NCBI GenBank assembly: GCA_944391285.1
Contig: CALXSY010000001.1
Span: forward strand, 62,001 to 126,000
Direction: 5' to 3'
From: an uncultured Clostridia bacterium
GTDB taxonomy: Bacteria; Bacillota; Peptococcia; Peptococcales; Peptococcaceae
DNA: 64,000 nt
Shown one piece after another: positions 21,849-31,377 of the stretch. How positions within the stretch are numbered: the first letter of the stretch is position 1; the number at the start of each line of letters is the position of its first letter. Position numbers and translations under genes: made by a program. The notes beneath the pieces are model-generated. The model did no database searches and was not told where the DNA came from. It was given only the letters and a program-made list of their open reading frames with translations.

Positions 21849-23921
21849 GTGGGAAGAAAATTTCCATTAGAACGTACCAGAAATATTGGTATTATGGCTC
21901 ACATTGATGCCGGTAAAACCACTACAACCGAGCGTATCTTATTTTACACCGGTCGTGTGCATAAAATCGGCGAGGTTCATGACGGAGCTGCTACCATGGA
22001 CTGGATGGTTCAAGAGCAAGAGCGTGGTATTACCATTACCTCTGCAGCAACTACTGCACAATGGAAAAACCATCGCATAAATATTATAGACACACCCGGA
22101 CACGTTGATTTTACAGTAGAGGTTGAACGTTCTTTACGTGTTCTTGACAGTGCTGTCGGCGTATTCTGTGCCGTTGGCGGTGTTGAGCCCCAATCAGAAA
22201 CTGTATGGCGCCAAGCTGATAAATATCATGTACCTCGTATTGCTTATGTTAATAAAATGGACAGAACCGGCGCTAACTTCTTAAACGTTGTTGGTCAAAT
22301 CAAAGAGCGTTTAGGACACAATGCCGTTCCGGTTCAATTGCCAATTGGTGCAGAAAACTATTTTGACGGTATTGTTGACTTGGTATTAAACAAAGCATTT
22401 TTCTTCACTGATGAGTTGGGATCTACTGAGGAAAGAGATATTCCGGCAGATATGGCTGATGACGTTCAATTATGGCGTGAACATTTGCTGGAATCCGTAG
22501 CAGAAACCGACGAGGATCTCATGATGAAATATCTTGAGGGCGAAGAATTGACTGTTGATGAAATCAAAGCGGGCTTGCGCAAAGCTACCGTCAATGTTAA
22601 AGCTATTCCGGTATTCTGCGGATCTTCCTTCAAAAATAAAGGTGTACAGATGTTATTGGATGGTATCGTTGATTACTGCCCGTCACCGATTGATATTCCT
22701 GCTATTAAGGGTATCATGGCTGACAGCGGCGACGATGCTGAGAGAATTGCTTCCGATAAGGAAGAATTCAGCGCTTTAGCGTTTAAGATCATGACTGACC
22801 CTTATGTTGGTAAATTAACTTTCTTTAGAGTTTATTCCGGTACTTTAACCTCCGGCTCTTATGTATACAACTCCACTAAGGGCAAGAGAGAGCGTATCGG
22901 TCGTATTCTGCAAATGCATGCTAATCACCGTGAAGAAATCGACCAGGTTTATGCCGGTGATATTGCAGCAGCTGTTGGCTTGAAAGAAACTACCACCGGT
23001 GATACTTTATGCCTGGAAGACAACCCGATTATTTTGGAATCCATGGTATTCCCTGATCCGGTTATCGAGATTGCTATCGAGCCCAGCACTAAAGCTGACC
23101 AAGAGAAAATGGGTATCGCTTTGGCTAAATTAGCTGAAGAGGATCCTACATTCCGCACTTATACCGACCATGAAACCGGTCAAACCATCATCGCCGGTAT
23201 GGGTGAATTACACTTAGATATTATCGTTGACCGTTTGAAACGCGAGTTTAAAGTAGAAGCTCAAGTTGGCAAACCGCAGGTTTCTTACAAAGAAACCATC
23301 CGCAAGGCTGTTCAAGCCGAAGGCAAATTCGTTCGTCAGTCCGGCGGTCGTGGTCAATACGGTCATGCTATCATTACTTTGGAGCCGTTGGAGCCAGGCA
23401 GTGGTTTCATCTTCGAGAGCAAAATCGTCGGTGGCGCTGTGCCTAAAGAGTACATCGGACCTATCGAAGCCGGTATTAAAGAGGCTATGCAAAATGGTAT
23501 CGTAGCCGGCTATGAGACTGTTGACATTAAGGCAACCTTGATCGATGGTTCTTACCATGATGTCGACTCTTCTGAAATGGCATTTAAAGTTGCCGGTTCT
23601 ATGGCATTCAAAGCGGCAGCTGCTAAAGCCAGCCCGGTTTTGTTAGAGCCTATCATGCGTATTGAGATTACCGTGCCTGAAGAATACATGGGCGACGTTA
23701 TGGGTGATTTGAACTCTCGCCGCGGTCGTATTGAAGGTATGGAAGCTCGCAACAATGCGCAAATTATCAGAGGCTTTGTTCCTTTAAGCGAAATGTTCGG
23801 TTATGCAACCGACTTGCGTTCTAAGACGCAAGGTCGTGGTGTTTACACCATGCAATCCGACCATTTCGAGGAAGTTCCGAAAAATATTGCTGAAGAAATC
23901 ATTGCTAAACGCAAAGGTTAA
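21849..23921 (+). CDS. fusA: Elongation factor G
   Basis: 690 residues with a GTG start behind AAGGAGG. GTPase motifs are [17 protein letters not shown] and NKMD. The rest matches the EF-G domain order, ending in [14 protein letters not shown]...EEIIAKRKG. It drives translocation. Its TAA stop overlaps the first base of the tuf repeat unit, so the duplicated tuf segment was joined, or is corrected, exactly to this point. Confidence 0.98.
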   Translation: MGRKFPLERTRNIGIMAHIDAGKTTTTERILFYTGRVHKIGEVHDGAATMDWMVQEQERGITITSAATTAQWKNHRINIIDTPGHVDFTVEVERSLRVLDSAVGVFCAVGGVEPQSETVWRQADKYHVPRIAYVNKMDRTGANFLNVVGQIKERLGHNAVPVQLPIGAENYFDGIVDLVLNKAFFFTDELGSTEERDIPADMADDVQLWREHLLESVAETDEDLMMKYLEGEELTVDEIKAGLRKATVNVKAIPVFCGSSFKNKGVQMLLDGIVDYCPSPIDIPAIKGIMADSGDDAERIASDKEEFSALAFKIMTDPYVGKLTFFRVYSGTLTSGSYVYNSTKGKRERIGRILQMHANHREEIDQVYAGDIAAAVGLKETTTGDTLCLEDNPIILESMVFPDPVIEIAIEPSTKADQEKMGIALAKLAEEDPTFRTYTDHETGQTIIAGMGELHLDIIVDRLKREFKVEAQVGKPQVSYKETIRKAVQAEGKFVRQSGGRGQYGHAIITLEPLEPGSGFIFESKIVGGAVPKEYIGPIEAGIKEAMQNGIVAGYETVDIKATLIDGSYHDVDSSEMAFKVAGSMAFKAAAAKASPVLLEPIMRIEITVPEEYMGDVMGDLNSRRGRIEGMEARNNAQIIRGFVPLSEMFGYATDLRSKTQGRGVYTMQSDHFEEVPKNIAEEIIAKRKG

Positions 23922-23936
23922 GGAGGAGTATAAAAA

Positions 23937-25127
23937 ATGGCAAAACAAAAATTTGAACGTACAAAACCCCATGTTAACATTGGAACAATCGGTCACGTAG
24001 ACCATGGTAAAACCACCACTACTGCAGCAATCACCGCAGTATTGGCATTGAGAGGTCAAGCAACCGCAACCAAATTCGATGAAATTGACAAAGCACCGGA
24101 AGAAAAAGAGCGTGGAATTACCATTAACACCGCGCACGTAGAGTATGAAACCGACAAACGTCACTATGCACACGTAGACTGCCCCGGTCACGCTGACTAT
24201 GTAAAGAACATGATCACCGGTGCAGCACAAATGGACGGAGCAATCTTGGTAGTATCCGCAGCTGACGGTCCAATGCCGCAGACTCGTGAGCACATTTTGT
24301 TAGCTCGCCAAGTAGGTGTACCGTACATTGTAGTATGGATGAACAAATGCGACTTAGTAGATGACGAAGAGTTGTTAGATTTAGTAGAGATGGAAATCAG
24401 AGAATTATTAAATGAATATGAATTCCCCGGCGATGAGGTACCGGTAATCAGAGGATCCGGCTACCAAGCATTGCAAGACCCAACCGGACCATGGGCAGAT
24501 AAAATCATTGAATTGATGAATGCAGTAGACGAGTACATTCCTACTCCTGTACGTGACATCGACAAACCGTTCTTGATGCCGGTAGAGGATGTATTCTCCA
24601 TCACCGGACGCGGCACAGTAGCAACCGGACGTGTAGAGAGAGGCGCAGTAAAAGTAGGCGATGAATTACAAATCGTAGGTATCAAACCGGAGACCAAGAA
24701 AACCGTCTGCACCGGTGTAGAGATGTTCCGTAAATTGTTAGACATGGCAGAAGCAGGAGATAACATCGGCTGCTTATTGCGCGGTGTAGACAGAAAAGAA
24801 ATCGAAAGAGGACAAGTATTGGCAAAACCAGGCAGTATTACTCCTCATACCAAATTCCATTGCGAAGTATATGTATTGACCAAAGAAGAGGGTGGCAGAC
24901 ATAAACCATTCTTTGATGGCTACAGACCGCAGTTTTATTTCAGAACAACTGACGTAACCGGCGTAATCAAATTACCGGAAGGTGTAGAGATGGTAATGCC
25001 CGGTGACAACGTAAAAATGGAAGTAGACTTAATCACAACCGTAGCAATGGACAAAGGCTTGCGTTTCGCAATTCGTGAAGGCGGACGTACAGTTGGCTCC
25101 GGCGTTGTATCTGACATTATTGAATAA
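23937..25127 (+). CDS. tuf: Elongation factor Tu, copy 2 (str operon)
   Basis: 396 residues, identical in protein to copy 1 and apparently in DNA. This is the canonical copy at the end of rpsL-rpsG-fusA-tuf, 15 bases after fusA. GTPase motifs are [13 protein letters not shown] and NKCD. It has the same codon bias as copy 1. The absence of silent differences suggests ongoing gene conversion. Confidence 0.98.
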   Translation: MAKQKFERTKPHVNIGTIGHVDHGKTTTTAAITAVLALRGQATATKFDEIDKAPEEKERGITINTAHVEYETDKRHYAHVDCPGHADYVKNMITGAAQMDGAILVVSAADGPMPQTREHILLARQVGVPYIVVWMNKCDLVDDEELLDLVEMEIRELLNEYEFPGDEVPVIRGSGYQALQDPTGPWADKIIELMNAVDEYIPTPVRDIDKPFLMPVEDVFSITGRGTVATGRVERGAVKVGDELQIVGIKPETKKTVCTGVEMFRKLLDMAEAGDNIGCLLRGVDRKEIERGQVLAKPGSITPHTKFHCEVYVLTKEEGGRHKPFFDGYRPQFYFRTTDVTGVIKLPEGVEMVMPGDNVKMEVDLITTVAMDKGLRFAIREGGRTVGSGVVSDIIE

Positions 25128-25147
25128 TTTAGGCACGCTGTGCGCTT

Positions 25148-25179
25148 AAAAGGAATAGGCAATTGCCTATTCCTTTTTT
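25148..25179 (+). terminator. Intrinsic terminator of tuf copy 2
   Basis: GGAATAGGC and GCCTATTCC pair around AATT, followed by six T. It ends the str operon. Confidence 0.92.
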
Positions 25180-25202
25180 ATGTTTTAAAATCCATAGATA
25201 GA

Positions 25203-25237
25203 AGAAAAAACCTGAATTCCTTAGAGAAATTCAGGTT
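25203..25237 (-). terminator. Intrinsic terminator of the DUF1015 gene
   Basis: AACCTGAATT (25209-25218) pairs with AATTCAGGTT (25228-25237). The T-run is on the minus-strand side, just past the stop at 25245. Confidence 0.85.
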
Positions 25238-25244
25238 AAAAAAC

Positions 25245-26438
25245 TTATTTAATTTTACGGCATTCCATGTAGTAGCGCTTGTCATTGGCATGTCCCAGGG
25301 AAAAAGTTTTTCGGGGGAGAGAGCCTTCGTTGGCAACAGCTTCAAAAAGTTCAGTTTTATCTAAGCTGTCAAAAATAAAGCCCAAGGTGTTCGGCGCCTG
25401 ACAAATTTTTTCTACTGCGCCGACTCCGTGAATATAATCCAAGCTTAAGGAAGGTTTATCGGCTAAATATTCATCCAGCCATTTTTGCAGCGTACCGATG
25501 GGCAGCTTGGAGGTCGCCTTAAGAAACATTTCGCCCTCTGAATCAGCGGTTACATAGCGGAGATGATGAGAGTTTTCTCCTTGTGCAGCTGCCAAATCCC
25601 GGCTTAAATCAGCAATAACCTGCTGAGGCTCACAGTTAAACAGCACCCGATAGATGGGCTCAAATTCAATAGCTTCATCATGAATATTGACAATCTCCAC
25701 TAACGCTTGCTGAGCTAAGGGTGAATGATTTAAAGCCGTGCACTCTTTAGCGGCAGCCAAGGAATGATTGCCGTCGCCGACCGCAAAAAGCAAGGGTGAT
25801 TCTTTGCCCTCGACCAGAGCATTTAAGGCAGTTTGAACATTTTTAATGGTCTCTTTATCCAGCAAATAACCGCTTAGATGTCCGCCGTTAAGCATTAAAT
25901 CAAAGTCGTAAAGGCATTTAAATTGGCTTTTTTGCTGAGATAAGGGGGCAATTACCTGAAAGCGTGGATCGTCCATTAAAAGCAAAACATGGGGCATTTC
26001 CAAGGCGGCATCCCGGCGAATAGCAACCCGGGAGGGCAGCCGTTCCACAATAGTTTTTTCTGTTGAACGCACTAAAGAATGGGCGCTGGCGTGATAATCA
26101 AAATCAGCCAGATTGACTGCACCGACGATGCCGCTGATAATTTTGCCGTCTGCCTGCGTGCGCTCGACATATATCATGCTTGCTTCAAAACAGTCGAAAA
26201 TATCATCTTTTAAATACTCTTGCATAGTTTGATTGATTTTTTCAATGCGCTCTTGAGGATTATCTTCCAGATAAATCTCCGGCAGCATAATTTTTAACGC
26301 AGAAGGGGCATCGCCTACAATTTTTCCTACCTCTTGCCAATAATGGGGTTCAGAAGTGTATTGGTCACAAGCTATAACAGCCCAGCGAAAAAAATCTTTT
26401 TTGGGCAATAAAATATCGGCGGGAAAGAAATGATCCAT
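25245..26438 (-). CDS. DUF1015 family protein
   Basis: 397 residues. It begins DHFFPADILLPKKDFFRWAV and carries the typical DUF1015 stretch around LLFAVGDGNHSLAAAK, plus LPSRVAIRRDAALEMPHVLLL. No function is established for the family. The GDGNHS block resembles the G-x-H-R loops of ParB/SerK-like folds, but that is only a weak visual likeness. The ATG at 26438 is chosen because AGGAGG lies just upstream; a longer start has a hydrophobic stretch but no RBS. It follows the nine-gene nitrogenase-like unit but is separated from it by a terminator. Confidence 0.8.
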   Translation of the reverse strand: MDHFFPADILLPKKDFFRWAVIACDQYTSEPHYWQEVGKIVGDAPSALKIMLPEIYLEDNPQERIEKINQTMQEYLKDDIFDCFEASMIYVERTQADGKIISGIVGAVNLADFDYHASAHSLVRSTEKTIVERLPSRVAIRRDAALEMPHVLLLMDDPRFQVIAPLSQQKSQFKCLYDFDLMLNGGHLSGYLLDKETIKNVQTALNALVEGKESPLLFAVGDGNHSLAAAKECTALNHSPLAQQALVEIVNIHDEAIEFEPIYRVLFNCEPQQVIADLSRDLAAAQGENSHHLRYVTADSEGEMFLKATSKLPIGTLQKWLDEYLADKPSLSLDYIHGVGAVEKICQAPNTLGFIFDSLDKTELFEAVANEGSLPRKTFSLGHANDKRYYMECRKIK

Positions 26439-26515
26439 GGTAAGCCTCCTTGCGAAATGTAAAAAGAATAATATAAAAATTATAGCATTAATCCTCAGCC
26501 GAGGCAAGAATTTTT

Positions 26516-26559
26516 TTAGAAAAAACTCGGAAATTCCGTCATAGACGAAAACATCCGAG
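26516..26559 (-). terminator. Intrinsic terminator ending the nitrogenase-like operon
   Basis: On the minus strand CTCGGA pairs with TCCGAG, with an inner TTTCGTC/GACGGAA stem, followed by TTTTTTC. It lies 22 bases after the hydF stop. Confidence 0.85.
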
Positions 26560-26580
26560 CTGATGAAGTGAGCAAAAATA

Positions 26581-27786
26581 TTAAAGATTTAATCCGGCTA
26601 AGATATCGGGAAAAATCTCTAAGCTGCGGGGTAAAATGCCTTGCATATAGGCGATAAGGGTGCCGTAATTGGTGATAGGAATATCTTGATCCACCGCGCA
26701 TTTGGTGCGGTAGCGCATTTCCCGCTCTTTGAGCATACAGCCGCCGCAGTGGATAACCAAAGCATAAGGCGACAAATCGTCGGGAAATTCGGTGCCGGAA
26801 ACAGTTTTAAAGACCAAATCTTTTTTGGTGTATTCTTTGAGCCAGCAGGGAATTTTGACACTGCCGATATCATCGCACTGGCGGTGATGGGTGCAGCCTT
26901 CAGCCATTAAAATGACATCGCCGTCCTTTAAATGGTTGATAGCCGCTACTCCTTTTACTGCCGCCTCAAGCAAGCCTTTGTAGCGTGCCATGAGAATTGA
27001 GAAGGAGGTCAGGGGGATATCCGCAGGTGTCTCGGCAGAAACTCGGGCAAAAACCTGGCTGTCGGTAATAACCATGGCAGGCTTTTGGGCTAAGCCGGCT
27101 AAAGTTTGGGTTAATTCGGATTCTTTGCAGACGATGCTGATGGCATTCGCCTCCAAAATATCGCGGATAGTCTGCTGCTGAGGCAAAATCAAGCGACCCT
27201 TGGGTGCTGCTTTGTCGATAGGCACAACTAAAACCAGAAAATCGCCGGGGTTGATTAAATCACCGACCAGCCTTAAGGTCATATCCTCATTGGGCACGGA
27301 AGCGGCGATTTTTTCTTTTAATTCATAAATGCCGGACTTGGTTTCAGCGCTGACATACATTACATTGCCCTCTGAGGGCGGAACCTCGCGGAGCAAATCG
27401 CATTTGTTGTAAACGATGATGTGGGCAATATTTTTGGCTTTAAACAAATCCAGCAATTCCCGGTCACAGACCTGCAAGCCTTCAGTGGCATCTACTACCA
27501 AAATGGCGATGTCGGTTTTGTTTAAGACATTTTTGGTTTTGCGCACTCTGAGCTCGCCCAAAGAGCCGACATCATCAAAGCCGGGAGTGTCAATAATCAT
27601 AACCGGTCCTAAAGGCAGAAGCTCCATAGCCTTATAGACCGGGTCGGTAGTAGTACCCAAAACATCGGATACTACTGCCAAATCCTGACCGGTTACGGCG
27701 TTGACCAAGGAGGATTTGCCGGCATTGCGGCGTCCAAAAAAGCCGATATGAATTCTTTCGCCGCTGGGGGTATCATTTAATCCCAT
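26581..27786 (-). CDS. hydF: HydF-like GTPase ([FeFe]-hydrogenase H-cluster maturation)
   Basis: 401 residues. The N-terminal GTPase has GRRNAGKS (18-25), a TTT switch, DTPGFDD and NKCD. The C-terminal part holds GCTHH and, further on, HCGGC, matching the CxH...HCxxC ligands of the HydF [4Fe-4S] cluster. HydF is the scaffold that carries the di-iron precursor to HydA. ATG at 27786 is chosen because GAGAGGTGA lies five bases before; a GTG at 27795 overlaps that site. It is the last gene of the nine-gene unit, 15 bases after the solute-binding protein. No hydrogenase or hydG is in the window, so it may serve another metallo-enzyme. Confidence 0.9.
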   Translation of the reverse strand: MGLNDTPSGERIHIGFFGRRNAGKSSLVNAVTGQDLAVVSDVLGTTTDPVYKAMELLPLGPVMIIDTPGFDDVGSLGELRVRKTKNVLNKTDIAILVVDATEGLQVCDRELLDLFKAKNIAHIIVYNKCDLLREVPPSEGNVMYVSAETKSGIYELKEKIAASVPNEDMTLRLVGDLINPGDFLVLVVPIDKAAPKGRLILPQQQTIRDILEANAISIVCKESELTQTLAGLAQKPAMVITDSQVFARVSAETPADIPLTSFSILMARYKGLLEAAVKGVAAINHLKDGDVILMAEGCTHHRQCDDIGSVKIPCWLKEYTKKDLVFKTVSGTEFPDDLSPYALVIHCGGCMLKEREMRYRTKCAVDQDIPITNYGTLIAYMQGILPRSLEIFPDILAGLNL

Positions 27787-27801
27787 AAAAATCACCTCTC
27801 A

Positions 27802-28920
27802 TTAATAAGCAGAAGCGCTGGTGGAAGGAGTAAAGATTTGCGCTACTTGTTCATCGGTTAATTCAACACCGAATACTTCCAGGTAATAATCCTTTACTTC
27901 CTGATTTAAGTCAATATCGCTGAAAAGTTCGGGATAAGCAGTTTGCGCTAACCATAATAAGGTTAAAGGCGTATCTACACCGGGAGTGTAGCTGCGGTAC
28001 ATTCCTAAAGGCATTTTGTAAACATTTTTGTCTTGAATAGCTTGCACAACACTCCAGTCATAGGAGCCGATGGTGTTATTGTATAAATCTTCCGGCATAG
28101 CCGAAGTGAAATTGGTAATAAAAATGGTGTCCGGATTCCAGGAGTAAACCTGCTCCATATTAACGGCAACAGAGTTATCGGCGGTTAATTCGTTGGCTAC
28201 GTTAACAGCGCCGATAGCATCTGCCCACCATTGACCGAAGAAATGAGCACCGGAGGTAACCAAAGTAGTTTCGCTGTAGTTAAAGAGGAAGAAGACTCTG
28301 GCTCTTTCTTCATCGCTTAAGTTAGCAGTGCGTTCTTGAATCATATCGTAAATTTCATAGCTTTTGTCGTGAACTAAAGCAGTGCGGTCATTATCCGGCC
28401 AGATTTCGCTTAAAAGAGCGATCCAGTTGTCTAAAGTTTCGATAGCATCGTAATCCCATTTGTTGACGGAGACGGCAACAGCGCTTAAGCCGGCTTGGGT
28501 TAACTGCTCGCCGATGGACGGATTGGCAGCATTGTAAAAGACGATATCCGGTTCAAGGGAGAGCAATTCTTCGATATTGAGCTCGCCGCCTTGTGCATAG
28601 GAGGTTTCAACGTCTAAAATGTCTGGATAAAGCTCGCCCAAAAGACCGTTTTCGGCAGCAGTCATGCATTCCGGCGGCATGCCGACGATTTTTTCGGCAG
28701 AGTCAAAGAAGATAGCAAAAACAGAAGGCAAAGGCCAGATGCCGTGGAAGGCAACTCTTTGGGGATTTTTTATAACTTGTACTTGGTTGTCATTGTGGTC
28801 GGTAATGGTGATGTACTCTGTTTCACCGGATTGTTGTTCATCTTGCGCACCGCAGGCAGCAAGGGTTAAGCATAAAGCTAAAATTAAGATGAGGCTGATA
28901 AATTTAGTAAATTTACGCAT
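27802..28920 (-). CDS. ABC transporter solute-binding lipoprotein (iron-complex/cobalamin type)
   Basis: 372 residues. A signal sequence ends in the lipobox LAAC with Cys23, so it is a lipoprotein. The body matches the periplasmic-binding class III fold of iron-siderophore, haem and cobalamin binders: NPQRVAFHGIWPLPSVF, LNIEELLSLEPDIVFYN, WNPDTIFITNF. The start lies two bases after the upstream component-1 gene, so it is tightly coupled to the nitrogenase-like proteins rather than to its own permease and ATPase at 33.2-35.3 kb. The ligand is unknown; a tetrapyrrole, metal chelate or bare metal are possible. Confidence 0.87.
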   Translation of the reverse strand: MRKFTKFISLILILALCLTLAACGAQDEQQSGETEYITITDHNDNQVQVIKNPQRVAFHGIWPLPSVFAIFFDSAEKIVGMPPECMTAAENGLLGELYPDILDVETSYAQGGELNIEELLSLEPDIVFYNAANPSIGEQLTQAGLSAVAVSVNKWDYDAIETLDNWIALLSEIWPDNDRTALVHDKSYEIYDMIQERTANLSDEERARVFFLFNYSETTLVTSGAHFFGQWWADAIGAVNVANELTADNSVAVNMEQVYSWNPDTIFITNFTSAMPEDLYNNTIGSYDWSVVQAIQDKNVYKMPLGMYRSYTPGVDTPLTLLWLAQTAYPELFSDIDLNQEVKDYYLEVFGVELTDEQVAQIFTPSTSASAY

Positions 28921-28921
28921 G

Positions 28922-30058
28922 TTAATTCTCCTTTTTTAATGGTTTATTGATTAAATTAGGCAATTTGTCCCGGTACATTCTGCCGGAAAAAGCTTCGTGG
29001 GGCAAATTGTAAAATTTAGCTGAGGAAGGAACAACAGGCTCATATAAGCCGTCGGCTATAACGAGCGGCGCATCTTTTAAGAGCGCTGTCAAATCATCTT
29101 CATCGGTGCAGGTGCGGTCAATTTCACGCAGAAGCTCCGGAGAAGCCGCTAAAGGGGTGACAACCTGGCAGTTTAAATTTAAATCCATTGCCAGGCTTTG
29201 GGCTAAGGAGCAAGCGGTTACGCTTTCGCCGATGATAATGCCCTGAGGCTTGCAAGCGGTATTTTTAGCATAGCTTACGCTTGAGTTGCCGGAAGCTATG
29301 GCTGCCTTTAAGTCGCCGGCAAGCTTTTGGGAAAATTTTTCGCCGTAAGGCACGCCAACTACATAAGGAATACCGTATTTTTTTTGAAATAGCTTAGCTA
29401 AAGGCAAGGAATCGGAAGAAAGCACCAGATTAACCTCTGCTTGAGCACTTTGGGCAATTTCCTCAAGGCTTGAGCCCATGCTCCAGCAGGATTGAATTTT
29501 AAAGCCTTGACCTTCGAGAAAAGCTCGGATATCTTCCACTTGGGAGTTGATGGAGAAATCCAAAGGCGTGGCTCCCAAAATATTAACCGCACCTTTGACC
29601 TTAGCAGTCTGCGGGCAGACAAAGCGGTTAAATAACGCTTGGTAAGCCTGCGAAACGCCGGAAAGGTAGGAGTGCATGCCGTTGGTGGCGATGCCGAGGG
29701 AAGGTATGCCGCATTTATTTTCGCACATGGTGGCAAGAGCGGCAAAATCCACTCCGCTGATCAGCGGAATAGGAGTGCCGCAGATGGCGATAAAATTAGG
29801 GTTTAACTCTTTAGCGGCAACGAGAATATCGTTTACTAAGCGGTCATCGCCGCCCATGACTGCTTCCATTTCAGTTAAAGCAGAAACATAAACAGCGCTG
29901 TCCATATAATAAGCTCGTGGTTCATCGTGGGTATGATAAGTAGAGTTGCAGCCGGAGGCATCGTGCATGATGACGAGTCCGCCTAACTCATACAAGGCTG
30001 AGCAGACGCCGGAGGTATCGGCGGTGTAGGCCGAAATAAATGATGCAGTTTGTTTCAT
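28922..30058 (-). CDS. Nitrogenase component 1-like protein, shorter subunit
   Basis: 378 residues, shorter than NifD/NifK (about 480-520). The fold-typical pieces are HDASGCNSTYHTHDEPR, NPNFIAICGTPIPLISGVDF and KYGIPYVVGVPYGEKF. Cys19, Cys37 and Cys93 have the order and rough spacing of the three P-cluster/[4Fe-4S] ligands of the family. I see no clear match to the NifD Cys275/His442 FeMo-cofactor ligands. The ATG overlaps the stop of the previous gene by four bases (ATGA). It probably forms a heteromer with the product of 30055-31377. Substrate unknown. Confidence 0.82.
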   Translation of the reverse strand: MKQTASFISAYTADTSGVCSALYELGGLVIMHDASGCNSTYHTHDEPRAYYMDSAVYVSALTEMEAVMGGDDRLVNDILVAAKELNPNFIAICGTPIPLISGVDFAALATMCENKCGIPSLGIATNGMHSYLSGVSQAYQALFNRFVCPQTAKVKGAVNILGATPLDFSINSQVEDIRAFLEGQGFKIQSCWSMGSSLEEIAQSAQAEVNLVLSSDSLPLAKLFQKKYGIPYVVGVPYGEKFSQKLAGDLKAAIASGNSSVSYAKNTACKPQGIIIGESVTACSLAQSLAMDLNLNCQVVTPLAASPELLREIDRTCTDEDDLTALLKDAPLVIADGLYEPVVPSSAKFYNLPHEAFSGRMYRDKLPNLINKPLKKEN

Positions 30059-31377
30059 ATCAGTTCACACCCCCAAGCTTTCTTTTGCACCAATTTGGCG
30101 GTATCTTTTTCCTTAAGGAAGGCTTCGATGATTAAATCCAGCATTTTTAAAATGCCGTTAAAGCCGTAAAAACCGCCATTGTTGATTGTATTGACAAAAT
30201 AAGGAGTATCGGTAAAGTAGGCAGCCTTTTGTCCTATAGCCAAAACTTTAGTGCCGGTGGAGTAATGATTGAACCGCATTTTAAAATTATTGACCGAAAA
30301 AATCTGCAATTGAGGATAATGCTCCTTTAAATAGTAAAAATCATCTTTTTCCACCGCTTCAAACCCGTCGGCATAGATGCGGCAGACATTAAAGCCGTGG
30401 TCCAAAAGCAAGCGCGCCAGGCTTAAAATGCGCATAGAAACCGTATAGTCAATAGCAATCGGCGCATCTTGAATAATTTCTTTGGCTTGCATTAATTTGG
30501 CTTCAATCAGTTCTTGGTAATGGCTGTAATCCGGCAAAGTAATATCAAAATATTGAGCTAATTTTGTCAAAGTAGCATTCATCTCGTCGTAATTATAGCT
30601 CGTCGGCAAATAGAGATAATCCTGACCGTAGGTTTCTTTTAAATATTTAACTGCCGGCCAGGCTACCGAGTTGTAGAAAATATTGACAGCACCTTTAGCC
30701 ATCTCCTGATAGTCTTCGTAAGTATGGCAGTCATGAATCTCTGTGACCTTGAGATCGTTAGTGCTTAAAAGCTTGATTAAATCGCTTTCTTTGTCGGTAG
30801 CCAGATTATTGCCGATGATATTGACTCTTTTGGGGTCTAAATCTTTTTTGTGCCAGAGCGAGTACAGCTGCCGGCACATCAATTCTTCCGGATTAAGCCC
30901 GCTTTTGCGCATGGTAGGAGTCATGTAGCAGTCGATAAAGTCGATGTGAGGGAATTTTTCCCGCAAGGTTTTGTAGACATAGTTTAAATCACAGGCGATA
31001 AAATGATGAATACAGCTGGTATAAAGCAAAACAGCCCGGGGAGTGTATTTCAGCTTGCTTAAAATATCGCTGACCCCGTCGATAATCAACGATTCCATAT
31101 CGCCGTTTAAAACATTGTTTTCCTGCACAAAAATGCTGGAGAAACGCTCCATTTTGCCCATTTCGGCGGCTGTTAAAACGACACCGCGCAGACAGCCTTG
31201 AGCACAGACAAATATTTCATGGGCTTCGGGAATAAGCATGCCGGTATTAACAATATTCCAAGTACCTCTGACTGCCGCCGAATATTCGAGTGTAGGGTCA
31301 AAGGGTGCCGGAAAAGGAGCATCTTTAATGGCTTTCTGGGCGATGGCTCCTTGAGTTAAATCTACTTTTTTTAACAT
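30055..31377 (-). CDS. Nitrogenase component 1-like protein, longer subunit
   Basis: 440 residues of the nitrogenase component 1 superfamily. FVCAQGCLRGVV (Cys58, Cys62) and LYTSCIHHFIACD (Cys122, Cys129) occupy the places of P-cluster ligands in NifD/NifK. The next parts (KRVNIIGNNLATDKESDLIKL, IAIDYTVSMRILSLARLLLDHGF) resemble the Rossmann-like domains of the family. The ATG shares one base with the stop of the NifH-like gene (TAATG), so translation is coupled. It is likely one half of the catalytic component that receives electrons from the NifH-like protein. It is not a true nitrogenase subunit by length or motif set. Confidence 0.85.
   Translation of the reverse strand: MLKKVDLTQGAIAQKAIKDAPFPAPFDPTLEYSAAVRGTWNIVNTGMLIPEAHEIFVCAQGCLRGVVLTAAEMGKMERFSSIFVQENNVLNGDMESLIIDGVSDILSKLKYTPRAVLLYTSCIHHFIACDLNYVYKTLREKFPHIDFIDCYMTPTMRKSGLNPEELMCRQLYSLWHKKDLDPKRVNIIGNNLATDKESDLIKLLSTNDLKVTEIHDCHTYEDYQEMAKGAVNIFYNSVAWPAVKYLKETYGQDYLYLPTSYNYDEMNATLTKLAQYFDITLPDYSHYQELIEAKLMQAKEIIQDAPIAIDYTVSMRILSLARLLLDHGFNVCRIYADGFEAVEKDDFYYLKEHYPQLQIFSVNNFKMRFNHYSTGTKVLAIGQKAAYFTDTPYFVNTINNGGFYGFNGILKMLDLIIEAFLKEKDTAKLVQKKAWGCELI

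Larger units (their letters stand above)
23921..25179 (+). repeat. tuf repeat unit, copy 2 (1,259 bp)
   Basis: Direct repeat of 7965-9223. It begins at the last base of the fusA stop codon and ends in the T-run of the terminator. Confidence 0.93.

Noticed and set aside
23784-24293. Long open frame on the minus strand across the fusA-tuf junction (and its twin inside tuf copy 1)
   Set aside because: It is antisense to highly conserved genes, has no RBS, and its Cys/Phe-rich product mirrors tuf codon bias. A shadow of the real genes.
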